From Haberlea rhodopensis (lineage: Eukaryota > Streptophyta > Magnoliopsida > Lamiales > Gesneriaceae): a stretch of DNA of 64,000 bases. The stretch spans positions 7,688,001 through 7,752,000 of the forward strand of contig CAJQUN010000021.1 of assembly GCA_907163345.1 (NCBI GenBank). The letters are read 5' to 3'. Position numbers and translations under genes: made by a program. Below, piece after piece: positions 56,739 to 64,000 of the stretch. The notes beneath the pieces are model-generated. The model saw only the letters and a program-made list of their open reading frames with translations, did not search any database and was not told where the DNA came from. Numbering within the stretch: position 1 is the stretch's first letter; each line of letters begins with the position of its first letter.

Positions 56739-59642
56739 ATGAGTTGTTGCGCTCTGCCTCATAGGCGTCTTGGGTTGAATTTAACAAGAAGGTCAGTTGA
56801 AGCGTTCCTTTTTCGGGAGAAGAAATCAGAAATTTCAATGCTGGTAGACGAGGATTCAAAAATAGAAGATGTGCCTCGATCTTTGTCTAATAAAGTGAAG
56901 GCTTCGAATTTCCCTGTAAATAGCATAATAATTGGAAATTGGAAGGTATGATTCCCTTTCTTGATTGATTTGTTGGAAGAAAAACATGATATCTTTTGGG
57001 CTAACTTCGATTATTGCAATTGGGGGCAGTTAGAAACTTTGAATTCTGGAGACTTGATGGCCAAAATATACTATGCCAAACGCAGATTGGTTTGGGAGGT
57101 TTTGAATGGACCATTGAAGTGGAAGATTGAAATAAAATGGTCTGATATTACTGCCATTCAAGCCACTTTGGACGATCAGGGACGCGGAATCTTGGAAATT
57201 GAGGTTATGGTTATGCCTTTTGTTTTGTGTTTTAATTTTCCTTTGCAGTTTGTCCATGTTGTGAAACTCGACTCGGTCCAGTCACACCAATATAATCAAT
57301 AAACCTTGTCGATATATCTATATCCTTAGCACCTAAAGTTCTTGACTACGCCAAGTAATTTTCTGGAATTGAAAAGTCAAAAATTATAACAGTCCATGTG
57401 AATAAGATCAGTTGGCAAAAGCATATTCTTGTTTCTACTTGTTAACAATAGATGTCTTTTGTTTTCTAGGGAGTATCGTGCTAGATCAGACCTTAAGCTC
57501 CTTGAAGAAAAGAGTTTTACCTTTTTTAACAGACAGTTTACTTGATATATATGAACATAATTTTGATAAACAGTTAGCTTAACGCCACAAATCTTTTGCA
57601 GTTGAATCAACCCCCTTCATTTTTTGGAGAAACCGAGCCCCAACCGCGAAAGCATACCAATTGGGTACCGTCATATGATTTTACCGGGGGACATGCCCTT
57701 CGATGGAGGTATCTGGTCATACTTTTCATCCTATTTTACTATTGTTCATTTTGTGGTTCAATTGCTAATCACACATTATGGGATTTGCATACTCCTTGAG
57801 TGATGGAGTTTGAGAAATTATTACATACGATATTTGAGAAGGGCTCTTGAAAATGTTAAGAGCAAAAAATGTTTGGTATACTGTATTTTGATATTCAATT
57901 ATCATGCAGCAAGCAAGCTCATTCATTCCTAGCTATATTTTTTTGTCAATATGTGGTCATAATATGCTATTTTTGTGAATGTTTAATCTGCCTAGATCTT
58001 TAACAATTTTCTAGATTTGCTTATAAATTGTTCTTGATTGTAATTATCGGTGGAATGGGTTTTAGGAACACTGTTATAATTATATATTTTGGTTGTAGTT
58101 TAAAATAAAATTTCCAACAATAGATTGTATGATAATGATATTTAAACTTGTGTTCATAGTTCAGAATATGCTACCATTTTGTGTACAGATTGTGATTCTA
58201 GTATGCTAAGATCATGTAAATTTGAGGAAACGGTTTGTTACGACGTTTCCGAAATACAAATATTTTTAATAAAAAAATGGACAATTCTTATTCTGTTTTC
58301 AGAAGTTCACTAGTTTGTCATATGATGTAATTGTTTATAAGCTTTTTATCAAGGCGAACATCATCATCATCATTATGCTACAGGCAATGTAGTTTTATTA
58401 TGTCTTTGTGTCCTTCTTCAATGTTGGTTTATTCTTTAGTATTTGTGTCCCAAAATATATACGTTATTCTCATCTTTTAGTAGATGATAATTGTTGTGCT
58501 TTTTTCAGGATACATTCTTTGGTATTCCCTCCCAAAGCCCTTGACAAGAACTATACACAGCTTTTGCAATGTGATGAACGACTTTTTGCGTTGAGCCAAA
58601 GACCATTTCCAAGTCAAGAATCTCCGTATTTCGACCCAATAGTTTTACAAGCATCTCACGAAATCAACGGACAAGAAACAAGATTTTCCCCTGAACCACA
58701 AGATCTTACTTATCCTACGATAGCTGGGGATTTTCCCGTTGAGTTACCTCAAAATTCAACTGTGTCACCAGGTACGTGATAAGCACAATAATTTCCATCG
58801 ATCATTGCAAAGTACCATATTCAAAACATGAACAAGGAAAGCATCCCCCCACATAAAAAAATGAATGGAAGGATAACCTTGATGCTTTCAATATGCATTT
58901 AGAAACCAACTTCTATTATATTCACTTCTTATAAGCGAATCCATGATTGCAACTTTGATGGCATATGTCACACATCACAGCCTTAATGTTTCCAATACTT
59001 GGTTGTAACTAAATACATCTATTTTTTACAAAACGCTTGGTAATCCAACACACAGTTTTTTTACAGGGAGTTTCTAATTTTGAACTTTGAATTTGTTGTC
59101 TGTACTAGTACTTAATCAGTTGCTCTTCAAATATTGTCTTAGTAATCAACCATCAATATCCGCCTCAAGGCCAAGTGTTGTGGAATCAAGAGACAGACTT
59201 TTCTTGGGAAAATGGTAATATGCAAGGGTCACCATATATCTCATCAGTAATTCAGAGCGACCCCATTATTCCTTACTCAAATTATCAATCAAGCACGGGA
59301 TTGCTCGACAATCTGCAGAATCATTTGCTGGGAGGTTCTGAAATTGTATACACTGACGAAAGGACCCTTTATGCAAACGCTGAATCATTGAATGGTGCAA
59401 ATTATTTAGCAGCTACTCATCAGATAGCCTATGATGGTATAGGTGTGCAGAGTGCGGATGATGCATGCTCACCGGAAATAGAAAAGTGGAATGCTATCAA
59501 TAGGATGACTTCTCAAGAGTCTGGTCAATGGATGGCTATGCCACAAGTGGCGGTTAACTCAAACAGTCTGCTCGTCGATGAAAGGTCGCTTTTTATTCAA
59601 AATCTTGATCAAACATACTTATCTGACGGGCAAGTACAATGA
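56739..59642 (+). CDS. TRF2/HOY1-type PH-like domain protein, complete
   Basis: This plant family of unknown molecular function has a PH-like fold. Exons: 56739-56945, 57030-57203, 57602-57708, 58509-58771, 59143-59642, with GT-AG borders and an unbroken frame, about 416 residues. The domain covers roughly residues 60-190: GNWK joined to LETLNSGDLMAKIYYAKRRL, then VLNGPLKWKIEIKWSDITAI, GILEIELNQPPSFF, PRKHTNWVPSYDFTGGHALR and FPPKALDKNYTQLLQCD. The rest is low-complexity, acidic and glutamine/asparagine-rich, without other domains. ATGAGTTGTTGCGC is chosen because it is the first ATG after an acceptor and heads an open exon. I recognise the family by these conserved stretches; the biological role is not established from sequence. 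Confidence 0.75.
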
Positions 59643-59855
59643 ATAAAGATTTGAGAACGAGGGTTGGGGAAACTTCTTCGGGGATAGGTGTTCGTTAATG
59701 CTAAGACATCATCCCAATTTTGATCATTCCCCGTAGATAAACTTTTATTCTTCTCATTATGTGCAGATTTGCTTTTTTACTTTGTTTCAACCTGTACATA
59801 TGCTTTTCATTATTTCTTGTCATAGCATCATTATCTGGAATATATATATTATACC
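59643..59855 (+). other. 3' UTR region of the PH-like-domain gene
   Basis: The sequence follows the TGA at 59640-59642. AT-rich tracts precede the first Helitron but no single polyadenylation signal can be chosen. Confidence 0.5.
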
Positions 59856-59859
59856 TATA

Positions 59860-61042
59860 TAATAGGTGGCTAAGATTTACTATTCATTACTATTGTAATG
59901 AATAGTAAAGTACTATTCTTTTTTTTTCCTATTTTTTTTTTTTTTTATTTTCGTTTTTTCAATTATTTTTTTAATAAAATTCTTTTTTGTTTTTAAATAT
60001 TGTTGATGTTTGTGTTTGGCCTGAACCGAATAGGAAAAAATATAATTTAATCGATTTATGTACGCAACTTCAAATGTTATTTTTTCAGTTTATATAATAA
60101 GATGAACATTATTTTTTTAAAAAAGATAGAGTAGTCATTTGGTTATTTTTTTCCCATTCAATTATTATAGCATAGTCGTTTTTTTTAAAAAAATTGTTAA
60201 AATCAGTCATTTGAATTGTTATATTTTTCGATCAAATCAGGAAAAAATTGACCAACATGTGGTACCTGACACTGCACAATTTTTTTTTTGTTTTTCAACT
60301 TTGTTTTTTTTTTTTTTTTTATTTTCGTTTTTCAATTTTTTTTTAATAAAATTCTTTTTGTATTTAAATATTATGGATGATTGTGTTTGGCCTGAACCGA
60401 TTAGGAAAAAATATATTTTAATCGATTTATGTACGCAACTTAAAATGTTATTTTTTCAGTTTATATAATAAGATTAACATTATTTTTTTTAAAAAAAGAT
60501 AGAGTAGTCATTTGGTTATTTTTTTTCCCATTCAATTATTATAGCATAGTCGTGTTTCAAATTTTTTTTGTTAAAATCAGTCATTTGAATTGTAATATTT
60601 TTCGATCAAATCAGGAAAAAATTGACCAACATACTGGTACCTGGCAGCGGACAATTTTTTTTGTTTTTCAAGTTTGTTTTTTTTTTTTTCGTTTTTCAAT
60701 TTTGTTTTTAATAAAATTCTTTTTTGTTTTTAAATATTGTGGATGCTTGTGTTTGGCCTGAACCGATTAGGAAAAATATATTTTAATCGATTTATGTACG
60801 CAACTTCAAATGTTATTTTTTCAGTTTATGTAATAAGATGAACATTATTTTTTTTTAAAAAAAGATAGAGTAGTCATTTGATTATTTTTTCTCATTCAAT
60901 TATTATAGCATAGTCGTTTTTTTTAAAAAAATTGTTAAAATCGATCATTTGAATTGTTATATTTTTCGATCAAATCAGGAAAAAATTGACCAACATGTTG
61001 GTACCTGGCACCGCACATTGTGCGGTGCCCAAAAAAAACTAG
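59860..61042 (+). mobile_element. Helitron copy 1 with intact 3' end
   Basis: The 3' end is diagnostic: a 10-bp stem GGCACCGCAC / GTGCGGTGCC (61007-61016 and 61020-61029, loop ATT), nine bases, then CTAG at 61039-61042 followed by T. The body has three copies of a unit of about 368 bp, anchored by TTTGGCCTGAACCGA at 60015, 60386 and 60752. There is no helicase, so it is non-autonomous. The 5' end near 59860-59870 is approximate: the block starting GGCTAAG.TTTACTATT marks the beginning of each copy, but the expected TC could not be fixed. Confidence 0.78.
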
Positions 61043-62260
61043 TATATATATACACATATATATATATATATATTATGATTATTATTATTATATATAATAA
61101 GTGGCTAAGTTTTACTATTTATTACTATTGTAATGAATAGTAATAAATAGTAAAATACTATTCTTTTTTTTTTTTTCAATTTTTTGTTTTTTTGTTTTTT
61201 TATTATTTTCGTTTTTCAAATTTTTTTTAATAAATTTTTTTTTTGTTTTTAAATATTGTTGATGCTTGTGTTTGGCCTGAACCGATTATATATCTTAATC
61301 GATTTCTGTACGCAACTTAAAATGTTATTTTTTCAGTTTATATAATAAGATGAACATTATTTTTTTTAAAAAAAGATAGAGTAGTCATTTGGTTATTTTT
61401 TTCCAATTCAATTATTATAGCATAGTCGTTTTTTAAAAAAAAATTTGTTAAAATCAGTCATTTGAATTGTTATATTTTTCGATCAAATCAGGAAAAAATT
61501 GACCAATATGCTGGTACCTGGCACCACACAAATTTTTTTTGTTTTTCAATTTTGTTTTTTTTTTATTTTTTATTTTTGTTTTTCAATTTTTTTATAATAA
61601 AATTCTTTTTTGTTTTTAAATATTGTGGATGCTTATGTTTGGCCTGAACCGATTAGGAAAAAATATATTTTAATCGATTTATGTACGCAACTTCAAATGT
61701 TATTTTTTCAGTTTATATAATAAGATGAACATTATTTTTTTTAAAAAAAGATAGAGTAGTCATTTGGTTATTTTTTTCCCATTAAATTATTATAGCATAG
61801 CCGTTTTTTAATTTTTTTTTGTTAAAATCAGTCATTTGAATTGTAATTTTTTTCGATCAAATCAGGAAAAAATTGACCAACATGCTGGTACCTTGCACCG
61901 CGCAATTTTTTTTTTATTTTTCAATTTTGTTTTTTTTTATTTTCGTTTTTCAATTTTGTTTTTAATAAAATTCTTTTTTGTTTTTAAATATTGTGGATGC
62001 TTGTGTTTGGCCTGAACCGATTAGGAAAAAATATATTTTAATCGATTTATGTACGCAACTTCAAATGTTATTTTTTCAGTTTATATAATAAGATGAATAT
62101 TATTGTTTTTTTAAAAAAGATAGAGTAGTCATTTAGTTATTTTTTCTCATTCAATTATTATAGCATAGTCGTTTTTAAAAAAAAAATTTTAAAATCGATC
62201 ATTTGAATTGTTATATTTTTCGATCAAATCAGGAAAAAAATTGACCAACATGTGTGCGGT
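59940..62260 (+). repeat. Repeats of about 368 bp, six units in two sets of three
   Basis: Each unit runs through TTTGGCCTGAACCGA, ATCGATTTATGTACGCAACTT, TATATAATAAGATGAACATT, AGATAGAGTAGTCATTTGG, TTTTTCGATCAAATCAGG and AAAAATTGACCAACAT, with T- and A-runs that vary in length. Anchors lie at 60015, 60386, 60752, 61271, 61638 and 62006; the larger 519-bp step is where one Helitron copy ends and the next begins. Short open frames in this region are not genes. Confidence 0.92.
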
Positions 62261-62275
62261 GCCCAAAAAAACTAG
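61075..62275 (+). mobile_element. Helitron copy 2, head to tail with copy 1
   Basis: It starts with the same GTGGCTAAG..TTTACTATT..ATTACTATTG block and again contains three units of about 368 bp (anchors 61271, 61638, 62006). The end is CTAG at 62272-62275. Only the second stem arm (GTGCGGTGCC) remains; the first arm was lost, perhaps by a small deletion. Confidence 0.75.
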
Positions 62276-62284
62276 TATATATAT

Positions 62285-62785
62285 ATATTACCTATACTTA
62301 TTATTATATAGGCTAAGTATTACTATTATAATAAATAGTAATGCTTAAATAATTTTTTTGTTAAATGAATTTTTTTTTTCTAATTTTTTTTTATTTGTTA
62401 AATATGTATTTTTTTTGTTAGAATTTTTTTTTGTTGATACGCTGGTATGGTCTCAAACGACTAGGAAAAAATAATATCTTAATCGGTTGTTGATGCGCAG
62501 GTTTTGACTAAATTGATTCTATTGGTTAAGTGAATACAACATTATCCTGTTGGCTAACCCAACTAAATAAGTATTTTTAACTGTTATTAGTATTACGAAT
62601 ATTGCGAAAAATGTATTTGAATACATACATCCTAAAAGTATTTTACATACTCTAATATTTAGCAATTTCAAATGTTAATTTTTATTTTTTTTCAGTTTAC
62701 AATAAGATGGACATCAAATTAGGAAAAAAATAACCTATATATTGGTACCTAGCATCACGTCTTGTACGATGCCAACAAAAACTAG
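62285..62785 (+). mobile_element. Helitron-like copy 3, diverged
   Basis: It starts GGCTAAGTATTACTATTATA and ends with an imperfect hairpin (GCATCACGT..TACGATGCC) followed by AACAAAAACTAG at 62774-62785. The body is shorter and shares only scattered motifs (GGTCTCAAACGACTAGGAAA, ATAAGATGGACAT) with the other copies. Confidence 0.6.
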
Positions 62786-63893
62786 TACATGTATATGTGA
62801 ATATTTGGCCCCCATATATTAAGGTCATGATGCGTATGCAGGAATATATTCCAAAATTATTTCAACACATATAATTGGTATATAGTTGAAATGGACTATC
62901 AAATTCACGGGATAAGTTTTTCCATCCCTTATCCTCGGGTTTTGCTAATCTGATTCTTCTTCCTTATTTTCTTTTGACTGAACTAATCAATCTAATCATA
63001 TGATTTCTGAGCGCATGTCTGATGTTGCAAAAGTTTGGTCGTTTTTAATTGATTTTATATATTGTGATTTAGATTTGAGAGATGATATTGTATTACATAC
63101 ATAGATTTAAATTGAGTTTAAGAAATGATGTTTGAATACATGCATGATAATCATAGATTTTTCAATCAAAAACTAGAGGTTTTCTCAAATTTCTCAAACT
63201 AGACATAAATTTGCTTATTACGATTAATATTAATTTTTGTATAATATGATAAAAGTATAATGCATGACTCTTGATGGCTGCAAGATGCGGTGCCAGTGAC
63301 ATGAAAGAAATAAAAAAAATAATAGCGTGGAATAGAGAAAATTAGTCGGGTATTGCAAACAAAGATGTTTACAGAAGTACATGTGACTTAATTCGAATAA
63401 TCAAATTTCATTTAAAGGTAATGTTCATGGGTTGTGCTTCTTTCTGCTGAATAACAAGTGAAATGGACGAGATTATAGGATCTTATCATACCTTCCATGA
63501 AGAACATGCACTTGATCTTTCGCAGAATTTGGCCATAAGTCGAGTCCTATTCCCCTCACACCATTTTTCAGAGATTTAATGATTGAGAGTTCACTACAAT
63601 CACTGCTTAATTAGTTTCCAGTTAAGTAGGATTTGTGACCAATATATATGAATTAATGTTGCAATGGAGCAGTCATATCTTGGTGTACCTGAAATTTAAC
63701 AAATTGTCAAAGTAGTTCTAAAATAACTCCACTTATGCCCTTAGAATTTCTCAATAGACCAATATGTTTCAAGGCATCACATTTCTCAATATTTGCTTGC
63801 TTGAGCAAATATTTTTGACTTTAAAGGGGATAAACATAAGCTTATTAATTGAAAATAAAGGCTGAAACGAAAAGACGAGCTCATATATCTCTA
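62786..63893. other. Intergenic DNA
   Basis: No gene was recognised. GATGCGGTGCCAGTGAC near 63287-63303 resembles part of the Helitron hairpin arm found at 63894-63930 and may be another worn Helitron end. Confidence 0.4.
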
Positions 63894-64000
63894 CTAGTTA
63901 ATTGGCGCCGCGCAAGGCGCGGTGCCAGTGAGCTTATAAACTGGTCTATATGGCCAACAAAACGTTCGACACAAGTTCAACAGACAGTTCAAGAGAATAA
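63894..64000 (-). mobile_element. 3' end of a Helitron on the minus strand
   Basis: On the minus strand a stem GGCACCGCGC / GCGCGGCGCC (63917-63926 and 63904-63913, loop CTT, one mismatch) is followed by six bases (AATTAA) and CTAG (63894-63897) and then T. This is the same layout as at 61007-61042 in opposite orientation. The body extends beyond the right edge. Confidence 0.75.

Noticed and set aside
60139..61647. Several plus-strand frames of 60-110 codons rich in phenylalanine
   Set aside because: They arise from T-runs in the 368-bp Helitron repeat and recur with each unit.

Overview
This window is nuclear DNA of a flowering plant, very probably a eudicot. The supporting evidence is spliced genes with GT-AG introns, AT-rich intergenic DNA, several plant retrotransposon families, a Mutator-like transposon with a plant mobile domain gene, Helitrons, and a fossil plant pararetrovirus. 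I cannot name the species. All assignments come from reading motifs and splice signals by eye; no database search was run.

Layout. 1-3784: 3' end of a large gypsy-type element on the + strand, with its 3' LTR at 1601-3784. 4251-9391: a complete, probably young chromovirus (289-bp LTRs that look identical, CTTAG target duplication, 1506-residue open polyprotein, minus strand). 9626-13250: the first ten exons of a FANCD2 homologue (minus strand). The rest of that gene is not in the window, and both retroelements lie where its next intron should be. 13417-13794: small Mutator-type fold-back element with an 11-bp target duplication. 14692-16416: solo LTR with a perfect ATAAT duplication. 17345-17855: cluster of long palindromes. 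17945-18340: broken pieces of a MATE transporter and a receptor kinase. 19005-20643: another solo LTR. 20644 to about 28100: a nearly genome-length but heavily broken caulimovirid copy. 29763-31898: WVD2-like/TPX2-domain gene that appears damaged. 32440-33210: decayed PDS5-like fragment. 33665-34620: decayed LTR. 35258-38320: ERI1-like exonuclease gene (minus).

38580-44952: an apparently intact Mutator-like element with two convergent genes, a five-exon plant-mobile-domain gene (+) and an 835-residue MULE transposase (-). Its ends carry long arrays of one near-perfect palindrome, which also lie upstream of each gene. 47516-52501: a complete CLASSY-type SNF2 remodeller gene (minus), a family linked to RNA-directed DNA methylation. 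53455-56030: three fold-back MITEs. 56739-59642: a complete five-exon gene with a TRF2/HOY1-type PH-like domain. 59860-62785: head-to-tail Helitrons with recognisable 3' hairpin-CTAG ends and internal repeats of about 368 bp. A further Helitron 3' end, on the minus strand, lies at 63894.

No operon-like cooperation exists between the host genes. The recurrent theme is genome defence and repair (FANCD2, ERI1-like nuclease, CLASSY) among many transposons, but this proximity is probably coincidental. The most notable items are the PMD-MULE with its palindrome arrays, the GCGATCGATCGC palindromes shared by three LTRs, the Helitron array, and the pararetrovirus fossil.
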